Origin: an uncultured Sphingomonadaceae bacterium
Lineage (GTDB): Bacteria; Pseudomonadota; Alphaproteobacteria; Sphingomonadales; Sphingomonadaceae
Assembly (NCBI GenBank): GCA_938003725.1
Contig: CALKXX010000096.1
Span: 1-5,205, forward strand
DNA: 5,205 bases
Direction: 5' to 3'
In this document: piece after piece, positions 1-5,122 of the stretch
Layout: each line of letters begins with the position of its first letter
Position numbering within the stretch: position 1 is the first letter of the stretch
Notes under the pieces: model-generated
Told to the model about the DNA's origin: nothing
The model's database searches: none
The model's input: only the letters and a program-made list of their open reading frames with translations
Position numbers and translations under genes: made by a program

Positions 1-152
1 CGCGGACAATAGTGCACGCATTGAACGCAGCCGGCGCAGAGGCCAGCTTTGTCGAACTATCAAGCCCTTTTGGCCATGATAGCTTCCTGTTGGATAACCC
101 CGAAATGAGCAGGATTGTCGATGGGTTTTTGAAGGTTGGGGGCGGCGAGTGA
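1..152 (+). CDS. metX: Homoserine O-acetyltransferase MetX, C-terminal fragment
   Basis: This is the last 49 codons of a gene that begins before the window; the reading frame starts at base 3 and ends with TGA at 150-152. MetX is a cytoplasmic alpha/beta-hydrolase-fold enzyme that acetylates L-homoserine with acetyl-CoA, the committed step of methionine synthesis by the acetyl route. The visible residues include PFGHDSFLLD, the conserved C-terminal segment carrying the His of the Ser-Asp-His triad. After it comes the usual short amphipathic helix (MSRIVDGFLK) and a Gly-rich tail. The stop overlaps the GTG start of the next gene, and metW lies one gene further on; metX-metW pairing is the normal arrangement in alphaproteobacteria and supports the call. 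O-succinyl- versus O-acetyl-transfer cannot be told from this fragment, but the sulfhydrylase at 3760-5049 favours acetyl. Confidence 0.88.
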   Translation, partial: RTIVHALNAAGAEASFVELSSPFGHDSFLLDNPEMSRIVDGFLKVGGGE

Positions 153-580
153 CCGATATGATCCGCTATTCTCATGATCATGCGCATATGCAATTGGACC
201 GGATTCACGCGTATCTGGTGCACAGCTATTGGGCGAAAGATATTCCGTTCGACATCGCGGAAAGATCGATTGTCAACTCAACCGTCGTGGGCGCGTTTGA
301 CGGCGACAAGCAAATTGGCTTTGCGCGATTGGTAACCGACACCGCAACCTTTGCCTATTTGGCAGACGTTTATGTGGAAGAAGAGTATAGTGGGCGCGGA
401 ATAGCCTCTGAGATGGTTGAGCGGTTGCAGGCATTGCCAGAATTACAGATGGTTCGGCACTGGACCTTGGCCACGCGAGATGCCCAACCCCTATATGCCA
501 AACTTGGCTGGAAAGCGCTGCCCCACCCCGAACGCCAGATGCAGCGCGTGTTCAATGTCTATGGAACCGCTCCCGAATGA
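149..580 (+). CDS. GNAT-family N-acetyltransferase
   Basis: A 143-residue protein of the GCN5-related N-acetyltransferase superfamily, expected to move an acetyl group from acetyl-CoA to an amine; the substrate is unknown. The fold is visible in order: a beta strand with IGFARLVTD (residues 56-64), FAYLADVYV (68-76), the pyrophosphate-binding motif A loop SGRGIA (81-86) followed by its helix, and the motif B region TRDAQPLYAKLGW (109-121). The first residue of the Q/RxxGxG/A motif is Ser, a tolerated deviation. Length is typical of a single-domain GNAT. The GTG start was chosen because it forms a GTGA overlap with the metX stop; ATG at 158 is an alternative. The end forms an ATGA overlap with metW, so the gene is translationally coupled on both sides within the met operon. 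I would not assign a named gene. Confidence 0.9.
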   Translation: MTDMIRYSHDHAHMQLDRIHAYLVHSYWAKDIPFDIAERSIVNSTVVGAFDGDKQIGFARLVTDTATFAYLADVYVEEEYSGRGIASEMVERLQALPELQMVRHWTLATRDAQPLYAKLGWKALPHPERQMQRVFNVYGTAPE

Positions 581-1167
581 CCAAATTGCGCCCCGACCTG
601 CAAATTATCGCCGATAATATCGCGCCGAATAGCCGTGTGCTCGATATCGGATGCGGTGATGGCGCACTGATGGCGGCGCTGCGTGATGGCAAGCATTGCG
701 ATGCGCGCGGACTTGAAATTGATCCGGCGAATGTCGCCAGCGCCGTCGCCAAGGGGCTGTCCGTGGTGCAAGGCGATGCCGACACCGACCTCAGCGCCTA
801 TCCCGATGGCAGCTTCGATTATGCGGTGCTCAGCCAGACACTGCAAACCACCCACCGGCCCGATGTGATTTTGGACGAGCTGCTGCGGATCGGCAAACAG
901 GCCTTTGTCAGCTTCCCCAATTTCGCCCACTGGCGCGTGCGCATGTCGCTGCTCTTCGGTGGCCGGATGCCGGTCACGCGGTTGCTCCCGCAAACCTGGT
1001 ATGACACGCCCAATATCCACCATGTCACCATCGACGATTTCCGAGCGCTAGTGCGCGATGACAAGCTAACGCAGGAGGGGCAGTGGTTTTTAAGCGGGGA
1101 TAAACAGACCACGCGAGGCATGGCCAATTTGCTCGCCGAACATGCGGTATTTTTGTTGCAGAGGTAG
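577..1167 (+). CDS. metW: Methionine biosynthesis protein MetW
   Basis: A 196-residue class I methyltransferase-fold protein of the MetW family. In organisms with metX-metW pairs, MetW is known to act with MetX to support homoserine acetylation; it is not known as a classical methyltransferase. Visible motifs are the SAM-binding-type motif I VLDIGCGDGAL (residues 21-31), the acidic GLEID after strand 2 (45-49), and FDYAVLSQTLQTTHRP (80-95). The family signature stretch also follows: SFPNFAHWRVRMSLLFGGRM (112-131), then LPQTWYDTPNIHHVT (137-151). Length and motif spacing match the family over the whole protein. The ATG overlaps the TGA of the upstream acetyltransferase. A hairpin 10 bases beyond the stop probably ends the operon. 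Confidence 0.95.
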   Translation: MTKLRPDLQIIADNIAPNSRVLDIGCGDGALMAALRDGKHCDARGLEIDPANVASAVAKGLSVVQGDADTDLSAYPDGSFDYAVLSQTLQTTHRPDVILDELLRIGKQAFVSFPNFAHWRVRMSLLFGGRMPVTRLLPQTWYDTPNIHHVTIDDFRALVRDDKLTQEGQWFLSGDKQTTRGMANLLAEHAVFLLQR

Positions 1168-1177
1168 CCTGATATTT

Positions 1178-1200
1178 GTCTGCTATATCCGATAGCGGAC
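1178..1200 (+). terminator. Candidate hairpin terminator after metW
   Basis: A 9-bp stem (GTCTGCTAT with ATAGCGGAC, one T-G wobble) encloses a 5-base loop, beginning 10 bases past the metW stop. It is followed by only TTTAG rather than a long T run, so it may be a weak intrinsic terminator or a 3'-end stabilising hairpin. Its position between metW and the separately initiated small gene at 1270 fits the end of the metX operon. Confidence 0.45.
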
Positions 1201-1242
1201 TTTAGCTTGGTCAGCGGTCGTTAATCATCCTCTTTTTAGTAC

Positions 1243-1248
1243 TATACT
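1243..1248 (+). promoter_or_regulatory. Candidate -10 element for the small gene at 1270
   Basis: TATACT lies 21 bases before the TTG start, which would give a very short leader holding the Shine-Dalgarno site. No convincing -35 hexamer sits 16-18 bases upstream (GTTAAT at 1220-1225 is the nearest), so this is a partial promoter match. The same ACTATACT octamer occurs upstream of the oppositely oriented HTH gene (minus strand, near 3521-3528). Confidence 0.3.
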
Positions 1249-1256
1249 CCTTTTAC

Positions 1257-1262
1257 AAGGAG
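1257..1262 (+). promoter_or_regulatory. Shine-Dalgarno site deciding the TTG start at 1270
   Basis: AAGGAG lies 7 bases before TTG at 1270-1272. It is the strongest ribosome binding site in the accessory block and is the main reason to accept the unusual start codon. Confidence 0.7.
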
Positions 1263-1269
1263 ATTTGAG

Positions 1270-1536
1270 TTGAGCACGCCTGGATTGGAAACGGCTAAGG
1301 CGATAGCCGGTGTACAAGAGCTCATCAAGCATTTGTCTAGGATTCTTGAGACCTTAGATGAAGCCGGCTTAGCACGAGCAGCCATTGATATTGATGCGGC
1401 AATCATTCAGCTTACCTCCGTTCACGACAGTTTAGAAAATGCCAAAGATCAAACCACTTTTACTCAATCATCTTTGGACAAGATCGCCCGCATAAAAAAA
1501 GGTGTGACTTTGCCCCGCTTTGACCATTTCGGCTAG
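1270..1536 (+). CDS. Small hypothetical helical protein, 88 residues
   Basis: I do not recognise this protein. It is predicted soluble and almost wholly alpha-helical, with no signal peptide or membrane segment. Residues 5-50 are rich in Ala, Leu, Ile and Glu with heptad-like spacing (ELIKHLSRILETLDEAGLAR, then AAIDIDAAIIQL). A Ser/Thr/Gln-rich turn and a basic helix SLDKIARIKKG (68-78) follow, then a Pro/aromatic tail ending FDHFG. Translation is supported by AAGGAG 7 bases before TTG. It has its own upstream spacer of about 100 bases after the metW hairpin, so it is probably transcribed separately from the met operon. Its stop is only 3 bases from the stop of the RadC-like gene on the opposite strand. 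The lower GC content resembles the adjacent minus-strand cluster more than metW, so it may belong to the same accessory block. Confidence 0.72.
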   Translation: MSTPGLETAKAIAGVQELIKHLSRILETLDEAGLARAAIDIDAAIIQLTSVHDSLENAKDQTTFTQSSLDKIARIKKGVTLPRFDHFG

Positions 1537-1539
1537 CCA

Positions 1540-2112
1540 TCACATCAATTTGTTCGTCATGAAACTAAAATGTCTATCCTTCGCGATGATGATATGATCA
1601 AAAACAGCGATGTTCAACTGTTTGCATGCAAAGCAGATATCGTTGGTAATTTTCATATCTTGACGAGAAGGGCTAGGATCGCCGCTCGGATGATTGTGAA
1701 CAATTACCAATCCGCTTGCTCCGACATCCAACGCCTTATGAACCACGGTACGCGGAAAAATTGCGCAAGCATCAACCGTTCCTTCTGATACAAATTGATC
1801 CTCAATAAGGTTGTGCTGACAGTCGAAATATAGAATCCGCACATGCTCCGTTGACAGATGTCCATGCTCGAAGATTAAGTAGGTTTTCAGCTTTTCAAAG
1901 CTATTGATCTTTTGGGGATCGAAGGCTTTGGGTCGCAGGTAGAAGTCCATGGATTTCAGGATTATCTCAATCTGCCAATGAAGCTTTGCACACTCAATGC
2001 CAAGGCCATCTAGTCTTCGCCTCGAGGCATCAAAGAACTTGGGGATGGAGCCAAATTCGGTCAACACTTTATCAGCTGTTGCTGATGGATTCTCAACCTG
2101 ACAGGCCGTCAA
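1540..2112 (-). CDS. RadC-family JAMM/MPN+ domain protein
   Basis: The protein carries a RadC-type JAB1/MPN+ domain. With the TTG start at 2112 it has 190 residues. The metal-binding JAMM signature is complete: Glu89 in TEHVRILYFD, then HNHPSGDPSPSRQD with His139, His141 and Asp152. RadC proteins were once thought to act in DNA repair; their biochemical role is still unsettled, and zinc peptidase-like or nuclease-like activity is inferred from the fold. Residues 9-40 (SATADKVLTEFGSIPKFFDA, then RRRLDGLGI) match the degenerate helix-hairpin-helix-like region usually preceding the domain. The frame stays open to ATG codons at 2268 and 2355, but those starts would overlap the membrane-protein gene by 145 or 232 bases and show no good ribosome site. 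TTG 2112 is 11 bases past that gene's stop with GAGGAG just ahead. It is the last gene of the minus-strand cluster. Confidence 0.88.
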   Translation of the reverse strand: MTACQVENPSATADKVLTEFGSIPKFFDASRRRLDGLGIECAKLHWQIEIILKSMDFYLRPKAFDPQKINSFEKLKTYLIFEHGHLSTEHVRILYFDCQHNLIEDQFVSEGTVDACAIFPRTVVHKALDVGASGLVIVHNHPSGDPSPSRQDMKITNDICFACKQLNIAVFDHIIIAKDRHFSFMTNKLM

Positions 2113-2115
2113 TAA

Positions 2116-2121
2116 CTCCTC
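2116..2121 (-). promoter_or_regulatory. Shine-Dalgarno-like GAGGAG before the RadC-like TTG start
   Basis: On the minus strand GAGGAG falls between the membrane-protein stop (TAG, 2124-2126) and TTG at 2112. GAGG is 5 bases from the TTG. This supports the short start of the RadC-like gene over the long overlapping starts. Confidence 0.45.
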
Positions 2122-2123
2122 AA

Positions 2124-2543
2124 CTAACGCATGTTCAGTTTGGAGGTACGTTGATCGAGATAAATACCGACCACCATCACAACCAGCATTGGTAAACTCC
2201 AGAAACGGTTGAGAGCATCGTAAATCAGCGTCAAATTTTGGGGAATCACCAAGATCGCCAGATGACATGCGACCGACCCGAGTTGTAGCCCAGCGAGCCA
2301 CATTGGCCAGTATCTGTCTGACGAAAAAGCGAGCGTGATCAGAGCTAAAAGACATATACTATCTACCAACAACATGGGCCACGATAGAAGACCAGTACGC
2401 CACATTAGAAATGATGCGGGGATGGTTGCCAGAGCGGCTAATAAAAGGACTAGACTAGCTATTCGTCCAATTCGGCCCCCAACAACCGACGCGTAGCCGA
2501 GGGAACCGAAAAAAATTCCTGTGAATGCTATTTGAAACAGCAC
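2124..2543 (-). CDS. Small multi-pass membrane protein, unknown function
   Basis: A hydrophobic protein of 139 residues with a GTG start at 2543; the frame is open to TTG at 2621, giving 165 residues. I do not recognise a named family. From the GTG, about five membrane helices are visible: residues 1-20 (LFQIAFTGIFFGSLGYASV), 27-48 (RIASLVLLLAALATIPAS region), 54-73 (SWPMLLVDSICLLALITLAF), 81-100 (WPMWLAGLQLGSVACHLAIL) and 117-129 (LPMLVVMVVGIYL). A SSDRYWPMW segment joins helices 3 and 4. The tail DQRTSKLNMR is polar and basic. The GTG was preferred because it starts right at the first helix and avoids overlapping the upstream gene; the extra 26 residues from the TTG are polar and lack a ribosome site. 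No enzymatic motif is seen. It sits between the 113-residue protein and the RadC-like gene, so a membrane-partner role in one operon is inferred. Confidence 0.75.
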   Translation of the reverse strand: MLFQIAFTGIFFGSLGYASVVGGRIGRIASLVLLLAALATIPASFLMWRTGLLSWPMLLVDSICLLALITLAFSSDRYWPMWLAGLQLGSVACHLAILVIPQNLTLIYDALNRFWSLPMLVVMVVGIYLDQRTSKLNMR

Positions 2544-2595
2544 GGCTTCGCCGAATCTAGAGGGACAGAATTCGACAAAGCCATGCTCATCGGGC

Positions 2596-2937
2596 TCAAG
2601 CGGCGAGCTTGATTTTCCCAATTGAAGGATTTACTAGCGGGCCATCGCCCCAACAACCGAACCCGGTCTCGGCGTGGTCGCTGTCCTGCTTGAGTTCGAT
2701 CATTTGCTGATGCGCTGAAACAAACTCGGCGCGTCCTTCCACCACTTTTGCAAAGCTACCGGCCATTGCCTGTAGAATTTTCTGCGTATCGGCGGGTGCC
2801 AATTCAGACGACCGACTGGCGGTGACGACTTTGTCAGCAAGCGCAGCAATTTCGGATATTGACAGATCGAATGCTGAACTGGTGTTGATGACTTGTTGAG
2901 CCACGGCCAACGAAGATTCTAGGTGCAGGTTTTTCAT
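2596..2937 (-). CDS. Hypothetical protein, 113 residues, helical
   Basis: I do not recognise this protein. It appears soluble and mostly helical. Residues 3-60 form an Ala/Ser-rich amphipathic region (SLAVAQQVINTSSAFDLSIS, then EIAALADKVVTASR). LAPADTQKILQAMAGSFAKV (46-65) and a charged helix EGRAEFVSAHQQMIELKQD (67-85) follow, then a more polar tail with GFGCWGDGPL (92-101). There is no signal peptide or membrane segment. The ATG at 2937 has no clear Shine-Dalgarno; the A-rich GAAAG 10 bases upstream is weak. It lies 30 bases after the HTH gene stop and in the same reading frame, with no second stop between. A gap of 52 bases separates it from the GTG of the membrane protein. It is the second gene of the minus-strand cluster. 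Confidence 0.72.
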   Translation of the reverse strand: MKNLHLESSLAVAQQVINTSSAFDLSISEIAALADKVVTASRSSELAPADTQKILQAMAGSFAKVVEGRAEFVSAHQQMIELKQDSDHAETGFGCWGDGPLVNPSIGKIKLAA

Positions 2938-2967
2938 AGGGGTTGTACTTTCTATTCGCTCGAGCCT

Positions 2968-3501
2968 TCATTGAGGTGACCATTTCAAAATCTGCATGAT
3001 CCCAATAACCAAAACCACCAATGCCGATAGGCAAATTGTCGATATGAAGGCGATTGTTAGAATTGATCGCAGAATCTCCAATTTCGACAGATGGTGATGT
3101 TGACCTCCCAATTTTGGCAATTTTCGAGACAATTTAGCTTCGGATTGCTCCCCGGCGTTTTCGATTGCTGGGTCGCGGCGATTGCCAGCTTTCTCAGATA
3201 TCGGAGATGAATCATCGAAAACTGGCTCTCGCAACATCTCAGGTTGGCGCATTTTCTCAACATCTAGCGACTTGTATACAGACGAATGGTATATGTCCGT
3301 TTGCTGCATCAACATGAATTTGGCCGCCGCTTCTCGTCTCGAACCTGCCTTTAGTATTTTCCGCGCATTGCCCAGTCTTTGATCGACCGTAAACGGCGAT
3401 ATTCCAAGGTCCCTAGCTATTTCTTTCGATGTCATTTGTTTGCTAACGAGCAACAGGCATTCGATCTGACTCGCAGTCAGGTTTTTCTTTGAGGCCCCCA
3501 T
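2968..3501 (-). CDS. LuxR/GerE-type HTH protein with C-terminal membrane anchor
   Basis: A 177-residue two-part protein. Residues 8-64 form a LuxR/FixJ-type helix-turn-helix: LTASQIECLLLVSKQMTSKE, IARDLGISPFTVDQRLGNAR, then a third part ending SRREAAAKFM. The KEIA..LGIS..TV core is intact; DQRL replaces the more usual KxHL in the recognition helix. No receiver or autoinducer domain precedes it. Residues 65-140 are a polar, low-complexity linker. Residues about 147-171 form one hydrophobic helix (ILTIAFISTICLSALVVLVI core), leaving only a few residues after it, so the protein looks tail-anchored with the DNA-binding domain in the cytoplasm. It is the first gene of the minus-strand cluster and is probably its regulator. 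The ATG at 3501 lacks a Shine-Dalgarno; the bases before it are a T-run, suggesting a very short leader. Confidence 0.85.
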   Translation of the reverse strand: MGASKKNLTASQIECLLLVSKQMTSKEIARDLGISPFTVDQRLGNARKILKAGSRREAAAKFMLMQQTDIYHSSVYKSLDVEKMRQPEMLREPVFDDSSPISEKAGNRRDPAIENAGEQSEAKLSRKLPKLGGQHHHLSKLEILRSILTIAFISTICLSALVVLVIGIMQILKWSPQ

Positions 3502-3759
3502 AAAAAATATATGAACCGTTAGTATAGTTAATTCAAAGCAATGAGCTTGGCAAATTCGGCCAACGTCAACAACTATATGAGTTAAACGGAATATTTTTAC
3601 CCAAATTGACCAATTAGGCGGCCGCTCAGTAGACCTGTATTGACCGTTGAAACAATCCGGAGGTTACAGGCGTTCGATTATACAATGCGGCATCCTTCAG
3701 TTTTTGAAACATCTCCTTCTGCGCCCAATGCGGTTCCCGTAACAGCCCAATGACCGTCC
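3502..3759. other. Spacer between the HTH gene and metY
   Basis: No supported gene lies in these 258 bases. The part nearest the HTH gene (3502-3616) is AT-rich and probably holds the cluster promoter. It contains AAACGGAATATT at 3584-3595, whose reverse complement recurs upstream of metY at 5079-5090. A NotI-type palindrome GCGGCCGC sits at 3618-3625. The minus strand carries a frame open from inside the metY 3' end to TGA at 3626-3628 (28 codons from its only ATG, at 3712), with no usable ribosome site. I see no convincing terminator after metY. Confidence 0.5.
3521..3526 (-). promoter_or_regulatory. Candidate -10 element for the HTH-RadC cluster
   Basis: On the minus strand TATACT (in AACTATACTAAC) lies 19 bases before the HTH gene ATG. 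Start of transcription would fall about 12 bases before the ATG, matching the lack of a ribosome site. TTGCCA further upstream leaves a 21-base spacer, too long for a standard -35, so the promoter may need an activator or the match may be chance. TTGGC and GCCAA arms at 3547-3551 and 3559-3563 form a small inverted repeat just upstream that could be an operator. Confidence 0.3.
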
Positions 3760-5049
3760 TTAAACCGCCGCCAACGCTTGCTCCATATCCGCTATGATAT
3801 CATCGATATGCTCTATGCCCACCGATACCCGCACCACATCCGGTCCTGCACCGGCCGCTAGCAACTCCGCTTCCGACAGCTGGCTGTGCGTCGTCGATGC
3901 GGGGTGGATGATCAACGAGCGTGTGTCGCCGATATTGGCGAGATGGCTGAATAGTTTGACCGCACTGACCAGTTTTACACCCGCTTGATGCCCACCTTTC
4001 AGGCCAAAGGTAAACACGGCACCGCCCTTACCGCCAAGATATTTTTGCGCCAGCGCATGATAGTCGCTGTCGGGCAAGCCTGCGTAAGACACCCAGCTTA
4101 TTTCATCCCTGCCCTGCAACCATTTCGCCAGTGCCAGCGCATTGTCACAGTGCCGTTCCATCCGCAGCGCCAATGTCTCCATACCGGTGAGGATATAAAA
4201 GGCATTTTGCGGGGCCAAAGCCGGGCCGAGGTCGCGCAAAGACAAAGCCCGCGCCGCCAAGATGAACGCCAGCTCGCCAAACGCTTCGGTAAAGACCTTG
4301 CCATGATAGCTGGCATTGGGTTGGTTCAGGAACGCGAACTTGTCGCTCTGCGTCCAGTCAAACTTGCCGCTGTCGATGATCAGGCCGGCGATGCTATTGC
4401 CGTGCCCGCCCAGAAATTTCGTGCCGCTTTCCACCACAATATCCGCGCCATGTTCGATCGGGCGGCACAGCACGGGCGAGGCCATGGTGTTATCGACGAT
4501 CAGCGGAATACCCGCAGCGTGGGCGACATCGGCAATCGCGGAAATATCCTGTACCACGCCGCCGGGATTGGCGAGACTCTCTATAAACACACAGCGCGTG
4601 TCATCGGTAATTGCGGCGCGCACTTCCGCCGGGTCATCCGCATCGACGAAGGTCACATCCCATCCGAATTTCTTGACGCTATGCGCGAGTTGATTGAGCG
4701 AGCCGCCATATAGTTTTTTTGCCGCCACAATATGCGCGCCCGGGTCCATCAAAACATGGAATATAAGAAGCTGTGCCGCATGGCCCGACGCCACCGCGAG
4801 GGCCGCCATGCCGCCCTCCATCGCCGCGATCTTTCCCTCTAGCGCGCCGTTGGTCGGGTTCATGATCCGGGTATAGATATTGCCCACTGCATCCAGATTG
4901 AACAGGTCCGCAGCATGTTCAGCATCGTCAAAAACATAGGATGCGGTCTGATAAATCGGCGTGATGCGTGCATTTGTAGCCGGGTCGGGTTCGGTGCCTG
5001 CGTGAACGGCCATTGTCTCAAGGCGGGGGGTTTCGAGATTGTCCGTCAT
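3760..5049 (-). CDS. metY: O-acetylhomoserine sulfhydrylase (PLP-dependent)
   Basis: A 429-residue Cys/Met-metabolism PLP enzyme (fold type I). It is expected to condense O-acetyl-L-homoserine with sulfide to give L-homocysteine and acetate in the cytoplasm, using the MetX product. Visible features: ETMAVHAG near the N-terminus (11-18), YTRIMNPT (59-66) for cofactor phosphate contact from the neighbouring subunit, ASGHAAQ (88-94), DNTMASP (186-192) with the Asp that binds the pyridine nitrogen, and ESGTKFLGGHGN (207-218) with Lys211 as the Schiff-base lysine. IHPASTTH (381-388) and VRVSVGIEH (406-414) close the active site. Length near 430 suits MetY better than the roughly 400-residue succinyl-type MetZ. 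ATG 5049 was chosen because GGAG lies 6 bases ahead; an upstream in-frame GTG at 5061 overlaps that site. VVESGTKF is a slightly unusual version of the lysine motif. Confidence 0.9.
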   Translation of the reverse strand: MTDNLETPRLETMAVHAGTEPDPATNARITPIYQTASYVFDDAEHAADLFNLDAVGNIYTRIMNPTNGALEGKIAAMEGGMAALAVASGHAAQLLIFHVLMDPGAHIVAAKKLYGGSLNQLAHSVKKFGWDVTFVDADDPAEVRAAITDDTRCVFIESLANPGGVVQDISAIADVAHAAGIPLIVDNTMASPVLCRPIEHGADIVVESGTKFLGGHGNSIAGLIIDSGKFDWTQSDKFAFLNQPNASYHGKVFTEAFGELAFILAARALSLRDLGPALAPQNAFYILTGMETLALRMERHCDNALALAKWLQGRDEISWVSYAGLPDSDYHALAQKYLGGKGGAVFTFGLKGGHQAGVKLVSAVKLFSHLANIGDTRSLIIHPASTTHSQLSEAELLAAGAGPDVVRVSVGIEHIDDIIADMEQALAAV

Positions 5050-5055
5050 TCTATT

Positions 5056-5059
5056 CTCC
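5056..5059 (-). promoter_or_regulatory. Shine-Dalgarno site of metY
   Basis: GGAG on the minus strand, 6 bases before ATG 5049. The alternative GTG at 5061 would lie within this same stretch, so the site decides the start in favour of the ATG. Confidence 0.7.
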
Positions 5060-5108
5060 ACGGGAAAAAGGGCATTTGAATATTCCGTTTGTGCTTGAGC
5101 ATGCTGTC

Positions 5109-5122
5109 TTAAACAAGTTTAA
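5109..5122. promoter_or_regulatory. Interrupted palindrome upstream of metY, candidate operator
   Basis: TTAAACAAGTTTAA is a perfect 6-bp inverted repeat around AA, 59 bases upstream of the metY ATG. Its size and place suit a dimeric repressor or activator site. No known regulator consensus is recognised, and AT-rich palindromes of this size can arise by chance. The surrounding 5060-5205 region holds no gene and no riboswitch that I can recognise. Confidence 0.3.

Noticed and set aside
559..1023. Minus-strand open frame of 154 codons opposite metW
   Set aside because: It is antisense to metW, which has full-length family motifs; no ribosome site or known domain supports it.
1191..1199. Shared GATAGCGGA between the metW hairpin and the metY upstream region (minus strand, near 5130-5140)
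   Set aside because: A nine-base match is expected by chance several times in a window this size, and one copy is explained by the hairpin stem.
2834..3034. Minus-strand 66-codon frame spanning the HTH and 113-residue genes
   Set aside because: It overlaps the ends of two better supported genes in another frame and its translation looks random.
1540..3560. SOS (LexA) box controlling the RadC-like gene
   Set aside because: No GTTC-N7-GTTC or GAAC-N7-GAAC alphaproteobacterial LexA site was seen by eye ahead of the cluster or the RadC-like gene.
1168..3759. Insertion sequence, CRISPR array, tRNA attachment site or toxin-antitoxin pair in the accessory block
   Set aside because: No transposase or integrase motif, no regularly spaced repeats, no tRNA cloverleaf, and no recognisable toxin or antitoxin fold is visible.
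3985..4713. Long plus-strand open frame of 242 codons opposite metY
   Set aside because: It lies wholly antisense to metY, whose PLP-enzyme motifs are complete. The antisense translation has no recognisable domain and is rich in His, Arg and Gln, as expected from the mirror of a GC-rich gene.
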